From assembly GCA_964006375.1 (NCBI GenBank), contig OZ023265.1, forward strand, positions 8,371,660 through 8,435,659: a stretch of DNA of 64,000 nt. Direction: 5' to 3'. The position numbers and the translations under genes are program-made. This stretch comes from Tillus elongatus (Eukaryota; Arthropoda; Insecta; Coleoptera; Cleridae). The notes under the pieces are model-generated. The model made no database searches and had not been told where the DNA came from. It saw only the letters and a program-made list of their open reading frames with translations. Of the stretch, positions 24,967-37,993 are shown piece by piece. The stretch's first letter is position 1. Each line of letters opens with the position of its first letter.

Positions 24967-25198
24967 CCGGTAGCGCTGCAGCCTTTGGCTAATTGTGCAT
25001 GCCCTTAGTCTTTTTACTCCACCCATTCCAGAATCACTGTGCCTTGAACTAGTCTGCACAGCGATTGGTAGGGTGAAGTTTTATAATGCTCTGTCTCCGG
25101 TCTAGACTGACCCTAGATCAGTTGTCTTTTGCGATCCAGAGCTTTACACTCGCACAAGATGTGCTAGGCTGATTCGTCCCCCTCGCTACAGAGTTCTG
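24967..25198 (-). pseudogene. LINE-B copy B3, 3' fragment
   Basis: Matches the 3' part of LINE-B (knuckle region and 3' UTR; CTTTGGCTAATTGTGCATGC, CTTGAACTAGTCTGCACAGC, GAGCTTTACACTCGCACAAG). The final GC-rich tail with the CCCTGAG end is missing, and there is no A-run or target-site duplication. It begins next to repeat V's AGCGATAGC, a likely deletion or recombination joint. Confidence 0.85.
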
Positions 25199-26664
<1,466 letters not shown>

Positions 26665-27063
26665 TATTTCCAGTTTTGTACCATAACAACCTCAATATTT
26701 ATAAAGCATCTTATCTGATAAGTCATGAGGTAGAACTTTCATTGTATCTTTATCTCTTTTCTCTGAATTAACTTCCACGAATTCATGTTCATAAATCAGC
26801 CTAGCAACAAGAAGAAATTTTCTCATACATCAAATAAATGAAGTGTTAAAAACGCTGAGGGAATATTTAATTATAAATGGATGATAAATGAATATCAAAG
26901 TTTATATGTGGATATTGATAAAGGTAGACATGCCCGTGAGATGATTATGGATTCAAAACACGCGTTGTTGCAGACAGTAGCATAACCCAGGGGTTCTCAA
27001 ACATTATTCTGCCCGATCTTTTAATAAACAAATAAAATTCATGCTTCACAAGTTATATGAAAG
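26665..27063. other. Unannotated stretch
   Basis: No supported feature. Confidence 0.3.
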
Positions 27064-27340
27064 TCTGGACGCAGCATGTGCGTTATGGAAGGGAATTTTC
27101 ATTAAAATGTTTTTAATAGCAAATATATTTCGTTAATGCAAGCAGGCATCAATTTGGTGACAGGTATAACCTATATAGTAGAAACAATGTACCATATTTT
27201 ATCAAATAACTTGTGTGAAAATGTCCGAAAATAAACTTAAAATGTTGGTTCCCTAGCCAACAAACCTTTAATAGCAAATTGAGTTATTGAAATTTGAAGC
27301 ATTTAATGAAAATTTGCTACCAAAACGCACTTACTGCGTC

Positions 27341-27427
<87 letters not shown>

Positions 27428-27540
27428 ACTAACATGCATCATATTTTGATAAATAATGCAAAAATTTAATAATATTAGGGTGTTCAAAAAATTTATGTAT
27501 CACCAACGACTTATGAGCCACCTGTGATTTTCAAAATAAT
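27064..27540 (-). repeat. HT partial copy H8
   Basis: Starts TCTGGACGCAGCATGTGCG. The unit of about 280 bp ends ACTTACTGCGTCTCG, followed at once by (TA)n at 27344-27423. It then resumes the long-form interior (CATGCATCATATTTTGATAA, ATCACCAACGACTTATGAGC). Here the TA tract sits at the internal GCGTCC site rather than at the usual core. Confidence 0.8.
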
Positions 27541-27808
27541 TGTGTCATTTAAGAACCGTTGCGAGTCTAAAATTACGTTCTTGCATATTCCATTTTGATT
27601 GCCGGTTTGTTTTTTCTCATTGATGTATACTGGACTAAATGTATTCCTTTTAATTTTAGATTTTTAGTTGTTTTCGCTTTCATGGGACTTGCCATCTATT
27701 CGTCTTTTCGTATAAAAATAGTAATAATAAAAATAATACATAGTACAACTCTTCTCTAGATATAAGTGTATTGTATCACATATCTACCATAAATGTAGTA
27801 GACCTTTT

Positions 27809-28676
<868 letters not shown>

Positions 28677-29013
28677 AAGGCCTTGGTGGTTCAGTAGTAA
28701 GAACGTGCGACTCTACACCCAAGAGTACCGAGTTCGATTCTCAGTAAATTTCCTTTCACTTTTTCAGTACATACTGTAAAATTAACATCAACCGAGGTTG
28801 TGGCATTGTGTTTGAGCATGTTGATTTTTTGCACGTTGCGCTCTTCGGAGGGGGCGTAAGGTCGTGCCATGCGGTGTTGGGCACGTTAGCGATCCATACC
28901 GTCCTTACAGAAAGGCAGGGGTTCGGCGAAATTTCCAGGATAGTGAGGCGAAACTATTCCCTGGCGTCGATGATTGGTCATAGTCTCGGAAATAGACCTA
29001 CGTTAAATTTGTA
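28677..29013 (+). mobile_element. SINE-S copy S1 (tRNA-derived)
   Basis: The head resembles a tRNA: TGGTTCAGTAGTAAGAACG (box A region) and GAGTTCGATTCTC (box B) near 28730. The body has CATCAACCGAGGTTGTGG, GGAGGGGGCGTAAG, CAGAAAGGCAGGGGTTCGGC and CCCTGGCGTCG, ending near GACCTACGTTAAAT. Such elements are transcribed by RNA polymerase III and moved by a LINE in trans. Shared with 30034, 39971, 43848, 50896 and 63903. Confidence 0.88.
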
Positions 29014-30033
29014 AAAACTAGTTTTACCTAATTTTTAGTTTTAATGTATAAATTATAGGCTAGCCAAATCAATTTATTCTAATGGGTTATTCTTTTAAAA
29101 CTTAACGATCTTTTCTTTCTTTTTCAGGTAAGAGGATTCAGTATTATAGACTAATCAAAGTGCATCCGATTATCAGGTAACTGGTTTAAGTGTTATCTAC
29201 AACTTATTAATAATCTTTCAAATAAATCTTACCTTATACGTGTAAATAACGATAATAATGATAATCTTATTAGTTAACATTTCCCAACTGAAAAGTTGAA
29301 GGACAGATGTTCAAGATATTTACTGCAGTTCAGCGAATCCTCCAGACAAATTAGAGACTTCCCGAAACTACTAATTATAATCTCAGACAGTGGTAATTTA
29401 ATATGTCCGCAGAAAAGGCTGTTACATGAAATATTGAAATCGATATACCTGCAAACCCATAACTTTGATGGACTTGTTAACCTATAATTTAAAATACAGA
29501 GAATTTCAATTGGGCGGAGCAGCTCCTTCACCACTAACAAAAAATAAAAAGACCAAAAGAGTTGGCTCTGGATTTATGCTGCAATTTCCGCTCGACTAAT
29601 TTAATCAGAGAGAAACAAATGCCATAGAAATGTGCCACCGGTTGCGAGAATTTTATTAACGGAGATTTTCAGAATTCTGGTTGGTTCGGACTAGATGAGG
29701 GTAATGCATAAAATCTAGTTTCTTAAATTATTCAGGGCTCTATTGAATAATATGCAATAATTCTTCCAAGCCGGCTATTTTTAAGCAAGTGGGTTTACTT
29801 TTCCAAGAAAACATATATCTTAAATATTTAAGGATTGAAAATAGCTTAGACAATCGAATGGAAGGACCACTCCTAGCGACGCGAAAGTGAAGCCAAAAAG
29901 GATCAAAGTAAAGCCCACCATAGTCGTTTCATCAACAGTGGCAAAGGGTTTGTTTGAGAGTAGTATTCCATACTGTTATATATTAAATTATCAATATAAA
30001 TAGGAACTTAGCTTAAGTTTATTAACTATTACA
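29014..30033. other. Unannotated AT-rich region
   Basis: About 1 kb without a supported gene. A minus-strand 88-codon ORF at 29274-29540 has no recognisable domain. Confidence 0.35.
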
Positions 30034-30367
30034 AGGAACCTCGATGGTTCAGGGGTAAGAACGTGTGCCTCTGAATCGAAGGGTACTGGGTTCCATCCCA
30101 GTACAAATTGTAACATCAACCGAGGTTCTTGCATTGTAGTTGAGCAAGTTGAATGTCTGCACGTTCCGTCCTTCAAGAGGGGGCGTAAAGCCGTCGGTCC
30201 CGTGTCCATGCGATGCTGGGTAAGTTAAAGATCACTACCCTCCTTACAGAAAGGCAGGGGTTCGGCAAAAATTTCCAGGATAGTGAGGTGAAACTGCTCC
30301 CTGGCGTCGGTGATTGGCCATAGTCGCGGAAATAGGCCGACGTTAAAGAAACAAAACACACACACAC
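30034..30367 (+). mobile_element. SINE-S copy S2, near full length with target-site duplication
   Basis: Box A region GATGGTTCAGGGGTAAGAAC, box B GGGTTCCATCCC, body as in S1, tail GACGTTAAAGAAACAAAACA then (CA)n. Flanked by AACTATTACA (30024-30033) and AACTATTGCA (30368-30377), 9 of 10 identical, a target-site duplication. Head and tail are complete, so this is the best reference copy here. Confidence 0.9.
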
Positions 30368-30464
30368 AACTATTGCAATTATAATGCAAAATATATAAAA
30401 GTAAAAAGAAAACTATAATATTTAGGTAGGTACGTGCAATTTATGTAATACCTAAGCTAAGCTA

Positions 30465-30466
<2 letters not shown>

Positions 30467-30542
<76 letters not shown>
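30467..30542. repeat. (TA)n tract not in an HT context
   Basis: Pure TA run. Neither flank matches the HT block or interior. Confidence 0.95.
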
Positions 30543-30544
<2 letters not shown>

Positions 30545-30821
30545 AACGGAGATTGTGTAGGTTGAAAAGGACTACAACCTAAAATTATTTTCAAATATAC
30601 AGTCTGATCCAAAAAAGTGTGACACCTCAAGGTTATGTTTTTTCTTATGGAACACCCGGTATTTGACAAGGTTTTTGAATTATATGAGAAAAATAAGGTT
30701 CACTTACTCCAACGATCCCTATACGTAGCTATTACGGTTTCCCAGATTTTATTATAATATGGAAGTAGAGGGAAAACATTTTTAACGTTTAATTAAATAA
30801 CGTTTCCTTCATTCATATTTT

Positions 30822-32257
30822 TTTCCTTCCTCAAGGCTCGTTCGCGGCTTTGCCGCCCCGATAGCACTGCAACCTTTGGCTTATTGTGCATACCCTTTGT
30901 CTTTTTACTCAACCCATTCCAGAATCACTGTGCCTTGAACTAGTCTGCACAGCGATTAGTTTTATATTCCTGTGTCTCCGGTCTAGACTGACCGTATGTC
31001 AGTTGTCTTTTGCGGTCCAGAGCTTTACACTCGCACAAGATTTGCCGGGCTGATTCCTCCCCCTGGCCGCAGTCTGCATGCGAGGTCCCCCTCGAACCGC
31101 TCCATTTTATGCAGGTGTTTCTTGACGGCCATGTGTCCCGTCAAGAGACCTGTTATGTTTCTGAGCTATCCTCTGCTAAGATTTAGCAGCCCCACAGCTC
31201 TCTTTGAACTGGGTTCGTCAGTTATTGTCTTCCCATGTCTGAGCCCTGGACTGTCTGCCCAGTACGCCTTGTGTTCGTTTCTGACCCAGGGTTTAATGGC
31301 TCCCCTGGCAGTGCTCTTTGTCACGCCCAGAGCCGGTTCTGGTCCCATAAATGGTTCTGTTGACCCTCTCTTCTTGAGAGTGTCAGCTTCTTCATTGCCT
31401 TTGAGTGACTCGGCACCCAGATGAGGGTGACTTCATTCTGCCCAGCCAAGTCGGTCGCCTCGTCTTCGCACTCACTCACCAGCCAGGAATTTACCCGTGG
31501 GCTACTTAGGACCTTAAGGGCTGCCTGGCTGTCTGTGGCTACGAGGATCGGCTTGCTGGTGTACCCCATCCTCTTGTTCTCCCGCACACAGTGCAGGATG
31601 GCGTATATTTCGGCCTGAAACACCGTTACATGGGCTCCGAGAGAAATACTATGACTTACCCTCGGTCTTTCCGAGTAAACACCTGCCCTCGTCCCACGCT
31701 CCCCGCGAGATGCGTCCGTGAACCATACGAGCGCGCCCCGTGGTATACCCGGCGTCTTCTCTCGCCATGCCTCACGGTCGGGGATTTCCACTGTAAAATT
31801 GTTTTCCCTGCAGATTCGCGAGCTCGCGACGTCTGACCTCATTTCAAGCATGAGCTCCTTCCCGATCTCCTGAATTTTGCAGTGGCCCCTGAAGCCTGGG
31901 TTGATCTTTAGTCTACCATTGCAGGCTAGTATATATAGTCCTAGCCTGGCCTCCCCCATAATAACTAAGTGTACGGGGGCAGATCCAGCAACACCTCCAT
32001 GGCGGCTGTTGGGGTTGAAGACATGGCCCCTGTGATGCCTCGGCAAGCCATCCGTTGGCTAGTTTTTGTTTGGCACTGGATTGTATCACCTTAAGCCACC
32101 AGACCAGTGCCGTGTATGTTAACCATGGTCTGACCACCCTTGTGTACAGCCAGTGGGCCATACTAGGTCTTAGTCCCCACGTTTTATAGCCGCCTAGTGA
32201 CGGCTAATGTCATGACTGCTTTACGCAGTATTTTTTTTTCAACGTGACCTTTTCAGG
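30822..32257 (-). pseudogene. LINE-B copy B2: RT tail, RNase H and C-terminus
   Basis: From 32257: the RT end (GYKTWGLRPSMAHWLYTRVV, TYTALVWW), a linker, then RNase H with LVWFTDASRGERG (the usual Gly replaced by Ala), VFQAEIYAILH, LVATDSQAAL and WVPSHS. A frameshift in the GHSG region (near 31400) breaks the last His/Asp block. The C-terminal knuckle region is decayed. The 3' tail is CGGGGCGGCAAAGCCGCGAA ending CCTTGAGGAAGG plus A-run. Flanked by 13 bases, TCATTCATATTTT (30809-30821 and 32258-32270), a perfect target-site duplication. About 240 codons are open across most of RNase H, the best-preserved RNase H in the window. Confidence 0.92.
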
Positions 32258-32270
32258 TCATTCATATTTT

Positions 32271-34090
32271 GTCTTATTCTTTGATTGATGATTTTATTGC
32301 CATATGTAAACCAAAATCTAAATAGTCGTATGTTGTCGTGAGCAAAATTGAGAAAGCTTTAAAATGAGGTATCAATCAACATATTATGGTCCTTTACGCC
32401 CCTATCTATGCGGTAGATTCCAAGGCACCAACACTTACGCCATCATGATATACGAGTTACGGGTATATAACTTAAAAATATAAAAATTATTTTTTTCATT
32501 GAAGAATCAGTTTACTTCCATAATCATTTTACGGTTTCAGTAAGAGAGCAATCACCACGAGATACTTTAACAATAGTCTTTATCTCAAACATCCAATTTA
32601 TTGAAGTAGAGATTATAGAAAAGATTAATAACCGATATTTCGATAGGCAAGTCTAGACAAGTTGCGGCTTTTGTCAAAAAATAATAAGACACCCACAAAA
32701 ATGCACGGCTATTAAATATATGTGAAAGGAACGCCCCTAAATCAGTGTGGAAGTCCTTGAGAAGATTTGAGTCATATTTACCCGCTGTCCCAGAAACCTC
32801 AACATCTCATTCACATGGCAAAGCATCGTTCCAGTGTTGCCAGGTTGACTTAAAATCATGAAACTCTTTTAGGTTATTAATCTGCCATCTCACTAAATTC
32901 TAGGTGACGAATTTCGCTAATACCAACGTCACCATTTAAATATTTACTTTAAGAAAATAATAAGCTTTTTTAGTTGTGCCACAAGGCGGGTTACTCGCTT
33001 CTTAAGTTCTTGAAGGTTATGTTTGCCGGGATGCATCCCAAAGTTTAGCTGCCATCTGAAAGACAGAAACAAATAGGTTTATTAGTAATTTTGCAGATGA
33101 ATGTACTGTTAGCTTTCTGAATTTTTTTCGAAATCATTTTTAACGCTTCCTGCATGTATAAACCATAGATAAAGTTACAGATCCCGGAGCGAATAAGGGT
33201 TCTGGGCGGGAAAAACATTGTAGAAGTTCAACGGTAACCTTCTATAACCTAAGTTTTTCACATTATTGCATTTACACTGCCTTTAAATCTTCTTCCCCAT
33301 TCAACATCTTTATTCGCTTTGGTAACTTTCTATGGAGTTAAAAACTACAACGTACCCATTCCATTTGTGGTTTCGCATACAGGGGTGGTTCTAAGCATGT
33401 CTCTGAAAAAATTGTCAGGCAGCGTACATTCTGTTTCTCTCAGTAAGACCCCTGGTTCGCCCAATTAAAAAGCTAGGTGAGGAGAAAATCATACCACAAT
33501 GCGTCCCCGCAGGAGTTTGGGGAAAAGAGACACCCTCTACCAATGCTCAGCACTTCCGACCCCTGTTTCTCCCCAAAAGACACCGTTTAAAACCGCAAGG
33601 TAAAAATAGTATTAACTTATATATATGAGGTGGTGAGCTTTATCTGTCAACAGTTCGGTTTATCTATAACTGTCCCCACACTAATCTGCAAAATGACTGT
33701 TGTTTCAATTAAAACTTCTTTACAAACAATGAGAATTTATCGGTTAGACTAAAAAATAAATTTATATATTTTTAATTATGAGTTTATGTTTACAGTTGAG
33801 ATTAGTATTGACTACTATAATAAAAAGTTCTGGAAAAAGTTAAAATGTTAGCCGAGATGTTAGCATATAAAAGAGTGAGCTACAAAAAAAAAGAATAACG
33901 GTAGGCCATGGACGAGTGAGATAGAAGATAAGATTGGCTTAGTGAGATTTTCAACGTATATTTTAATTCCAAAAATCTTATCGTTCTTAATTGCACAAAA
34001 CACATTAAATGACCAGCTGTCTTGGAAATAGTTGATCCTGGTAACATGGGGATTCTCATCTCACCAGAAGTGACTATTGTAACGAAAAGT
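32271..34090. other. Unannotated region
   Basis: About 1.8 kb with no supported gene or repeat shared with the rest of the window. Any single-copy host DNA in this window would most likely be here or at 17.6-21 kb. Confidence 0.4.
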
Positions 34091-35930
34091 TGCTTCTCTC
34101 ATCCTGACCCCTCTGATATATCACAAAACGTCACCGAAATTATCCAAGCTGGCATGGAATTATGTATTCCACGTACACAGAAAACCTCTGCAGCCACTCG
34201 AAAGCCCTGGTTCTCTAAATCCTGTGACAAGGCCAGACTTGAAAAGGTCAAAGCTCACAAAAAGCTTCTACACAATCCCAGTCAAGAAAACCGTCAAGCA
34301 TTTAACGACGCAAGAAACCGCTATGTCCGCATTCTTTCTGGGGCAAAAAACTCGTTTAATAACCACATCAAAAACAAAGCCCTCTTCAGCCACAGCGGTA
34401 GCAAACCCTTCTGGACTCTTGCTAAATCTATTGGGAATAATTTCTGCAAGAGCACGTTCCCACCTCTTGTCTCAGGGGATGAAATTGTTTCTACCGCCCT
34501 GGGCAAGGCTGAACTTTTTACTTCGTTGTTCGCCGGCAATTCTACTCTCAACCCACCTCCAAATGTTCAACCACCAACAGTCCCCAATGTCGCGCATAAA
34601 ATAACGGATATTATTTTCAAAACTAAAAAGGTACGAAAGATGCTCTCTTATCTTATTACCAGGAAAGCCTCTGGCCTTGACGAAATCCCAGCAATTGTTC
34701 TCAAAAAATACGCACCAGAACTTGCTCCTGTCCTGACTGGTCTGTTTCAGACATCCTACAATAGAGGCATATTCCCTAGTAACTGGAAAACTGCTCGAGT
34801 ACAACCCGTCCCCAAGAAAGGATCGAAAGCGCTTCCTAGCAACTACATGCCTATTTCTCTCCTTTCAGTCATCTCTAAAGTGATGGAAAAATATTTAAAC
34901 ACCGAATTACTAAAATGTCTTGAAAAACACAGTCTAATCCACGACAGGCAGTATGGATTCCGTCAGCGCAGATCAATTGCCGACCTCCTTTCCTTTGTCT
35001 CCCATTCTTGGAACAAGTCTATGGAACTACACGGCGAATCCCAGATTGTCGCTCTTGACAGTCTCTTTAGCCCAATTAGATGAGGATCGCAGACTCATGG
35101 AGGGTTCGATCTCCGTGAATCTCCAAAAAATATTAGACTGGGGAAGTAGAAATCCTGTACAATTCAACCCCACAAAATCACAGTCTTGCTTTCTTGCTCA
35201 TAAGAGATACACCAGCCCTAGACCCATCACAATAAACAACCAAGTTATTCAAAGTAATGAGCCCTTTTCACTTATTGGCATCTCTGTGGATCGAAATCTC
35301 AATTGGCACGAACATGTCACATCAATTGCAGAAGCGGCTGCTAATAAATTAGGTTTTCTCTTCCGGGCTCGCAAATACTTTTCACCAGCTAATCTCTATA
35401 CTTTATATACTTTACAAATAAGACCAAACCTCGAATACTGCTCCCACATCTGGGGTGCTGCTTCCGCTTCTGCACTCGCTATCCTGGACTCCATTCAGAA
35501 GAGAGTTATACGTCTGATCGGTGACCCTACCCTCACCCAAAGACTGCCATCCCTTGCCCACCGACGTGCCGTTGGTGACCTCTCTCTCTCTCTCTTTTAT
35601 AGATATCTGCACAGGCACTGTTTAGAGGAGCTTTCTTCCATAGTTCCTCCACCTGCTGTCCCCAACAGATCTACCAGGGGAACAAAGCGAATGCACCCTT
35701 TTACTGTCCAGGTCACGAGACATAGAACATCTTGTTATGCCGGCTCTTTTGTCCCGAGGACTTCCAAGTTGTGGAATTCCTTGCCGGCACATGTTTTTCC
35801 TTCTCCTCCGGACCTCCAAACCTTCAAGTCCAGAATTAACAAGTTGCCTCTTTCCTCCTTGTCGACACCCACGGTACGATAGTATTTAGGCTGTAAGCCC
35901 TCGTGGTGTGTTGTTGAAATAAAAAAATGT
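34091..35930 (+). pseudogene. LINE-A copy A3 with the RT catalytic core deleted
   Basis: Starts within the endonuclease/RT linker (CFSHPDPSDISQNVTEIIQ). An open frame runs through the RT N-terminus (KASGLDEIPAIVLKKYAPEL, LLSVISKVMEKY, QYGFRQRRSIADLL). At about 35060 the sequence jumps from VALD straight to SLAQLDEDRRLMEGS. This removes motif A's remainder, motif B and the YADD box (roughly 0.44 kb relative to A2). The second open frame covers the thumb and C-terminus to PTVR and a stop at 35882. The 3' UTR ends GTTGTTGAAATAAAAAAA at 35930. The two frames (349 and 245 codons of element sequence) are otherwise clean, so this copy is young but dead. Confidence 0.92.
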
Positions 35931-35936
35931 GCATGC

Positions 35937-36636
35937 CATTTTTGGAGAACCTCGTCTCATCGCACCAAAAAATTCTCTTGCAGAAATTCTGATATTCTTG
36001 TGTTTTCAGTAGGCACCATTCACAGAACTCAACACGTCTAGGAAGATCGTTTAGTTGCAAACCATGTATCCGAGTGGTAAGAGGAGGATCTCAAATGATT
36101 CTTTTTCAAAATTCTCTGAATCGTTGACAAGCGTAATTCTTTCTTGCAATCCCTGATGGATGCCTTGGGACCAGCAACAAAAAATGCCAATGCGTTCACT
36201 TCGTTTATCTCGTTATCGAAGAGTGGCTTACGCTTTTATACTTTTGGGCGAAAACCTCTTTATAATGTTGTGGCTGGTATTCGATTTATTCGGGTACTTT
36301 TCTGCAAATCCACGATATGTTCGGCCCACAATTAGTTGGCATTCACCATAGATAATTAGAAGCTCCAAAAAATCGTCGTCTGTGTACTGCAAATTTGCCA
36401 TTGTTGCACCGCATTGTCTTATAGTATCTCGATTTTTATGACAAAAAGCTTCGCTTGACGCTCTTTTGACATGTGGATGTCAGCAAGCTTATTATCAAGT
36501 TCCAAAGCCTGCTTCAAATCTATTGTGACAATTTGAATTAAGTGAATCGAATATAATTGAAATATTGCGGAAACGGTGGAATTTCAAATCGGAGTAGTTA
36601 TTGAGAAACCGCTAACTAAAAGTCTTGGCGCCACAC
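35937..36636 (-). pseudogene. Family D3: 5' half of a DUF4817-type transposon
   Basis: The element end TACAGGGTGTGGCGCC lies at 36636 (minus strand). An ATG at about 36401 opens MANLQYTDDDFLELLIIYGE (DUF4817 N-terminus), followed by frameshifted pieces: GPKASIRDCKKELRLSTIQR (second HTH) and LPRRVEFCEWCLLKTQEYQN, then RIFWCDETRF carrying the first catalytic Asp. The sequence then ends at the 3' tail of LINE-A copy A3. The DDE remainder is missing. The LINE may have inserted here or a deletion may have joined them; no matching D3 half is seen upstream of A3. Confidence 0.75.
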
Positions 36637-36639
36637 CCT

Positions 36640-36788
36640 GTAGACAAAGGACACCACCTATAACTCATCAGGAGCCGGTCTTTTCACATTCGAGTGAAAG
36701 AGACCGACTATCTCAATACGGGACTCGAACCCGCGACCTCCTAGTCCAATTCTAGAGGTCACTAACCTCGCGAACTGAGCTATGGGCC
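36640..36788 (-). mobile_element. tRNA-like sequence, probably a SINE
   Basis: Minus strand: GCCCATAGCTCAGTTCGCGA (box A region) and GCGGGTTCGAGTCCCG (perfect box B) at 36718-36734. The middle does not fold into a standard 5-bp anticodon stem; instead GACCTC and GAGGTC enclose a 14-nt loop. The acceptor ends do not pair well. About 75 bp of tail lead to the D3 terminus. A SINE head is more likely than a functional tRNA. Confidence 0.5.
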
Positions 36789-37655
36789 TGCTTACACCAA
36801 AGGAACTGTTTTTTTTCTTCTTCTATGTATCTCTAAATATTTGTTGGTGACTTTATTATCTTTAAGTACACTTTGGTAAAGGTCATTCCGCCGCAATAAT
36901 GATTTTTGCGCTTTGAAATAGATTCGCTACAACATTAGCTTCATCAGAGAATGCAATACGTTGACCAAAGCATTTTTAACACAGTTAGAAATGTATTTCT
37001 ATCTGTAGTAAAATAGGGAATCCGGCAACACCGCAAGGGCACAGTAAATCGCCCCCAATAAATCAAGGTGGAATGTCCGTGAGAGGCAAGACAAGTCACG
37101 TGTATTTTTAGTTGTTTTCTGGTGTTGTCTTTTTGTCGGCGATTCTGCCATGGAAGAAGGTTCTTCAGTGGGTCGTCCCCTTGCAGGTAATAATTGTTCA
37201 CATTCGGTAGAGTATATTGCTTTATTATCTCCCAGACTCTTAAGAACTAACGAGATATACTAAAACCGCTCTTTATAGACCCCTGCAACTCGATACCATT
37301 CTGTTCTAGTTTTACGAGTAGGTGTGAAAAAACTGTGACCAATTACATGAAGATTGGAATGGAAAATTAATTATTTTGGAGGCGCTGAAGATGTACAGTT
37401 ATGTATCTGCTTTCAAGAAGTAATTAATAATGTATAATTTGGTTATCGGATATAAACAAACCTAAAAAATAGGGTTCCTCGAGATATACCTAAACAAACA
37501 AGAAGCAGAATCACCCCAAAAACCGCAAAAATAATAACAGCGTGTTATGCGCTAGATACCCATTTCGACAATGAAGTTGTCTTCATCAGTAGCTGTAGCT
37601 CAACTAACTGTATGGGTAAAATTATCCCATTTATCTGCCTAAACTATACACTAAA
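36789..37655. other. Unannotated stretch
   Basis: No supported gene or shared repeat. Confidence 0.3.
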
Positions 37656-37772
37656 ATGATGTAATCCGCATGATGCAATACCGGATGACGCAACACCGTA
37701 TGATGTAATATCAGGTTCCTCTACTGGATGATGTTATACCGGATGACGTAACACCGGGTGACATAATTCAAG
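37656..37772. repeat. 15-bp minisatellite, about 7 units
   Basis: Units of the type ATGAYGYAAYACCGG start at 37656, 37670, 37685, 37700, 37728, 37743 and 37758. One is interrupted by GTTCCTCTACTGG at 37715-37727. Confidence 0.85.
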
Positions 37773-37993
37773 GACTATTGTTGTGCCAGTGGATACGCCC
37801 AACCGATTGTGTCGGATGTTGAAAGCCACCATGGATTATTTCGTGCTCTTTCAAAAAGTGCTGAATCGACCGGACCCACGTATGAATTCATCAAATTTCA
37901 TTTCAATCAACACTTTCCAAAGCATCTAACCTGCGATAATCCGTGGTTGCCTTCAACGACTTAAGATTACACTATCGCCTGTGTTTTATCTAT

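Noticed and set aside
29274..29540. 88-codon minus-strand ORF with scattered Cys
   Set aside because: No recognisable domain, no related copy in the window, and surrounding DNA gives no exon signals I can support.
36712..36788. Functional tRNA gene on the minus strand
   Set aside because: Box B is perfect, but the anticodon stem and acceptor do not fold as a tRNA; a SINE head fits better.
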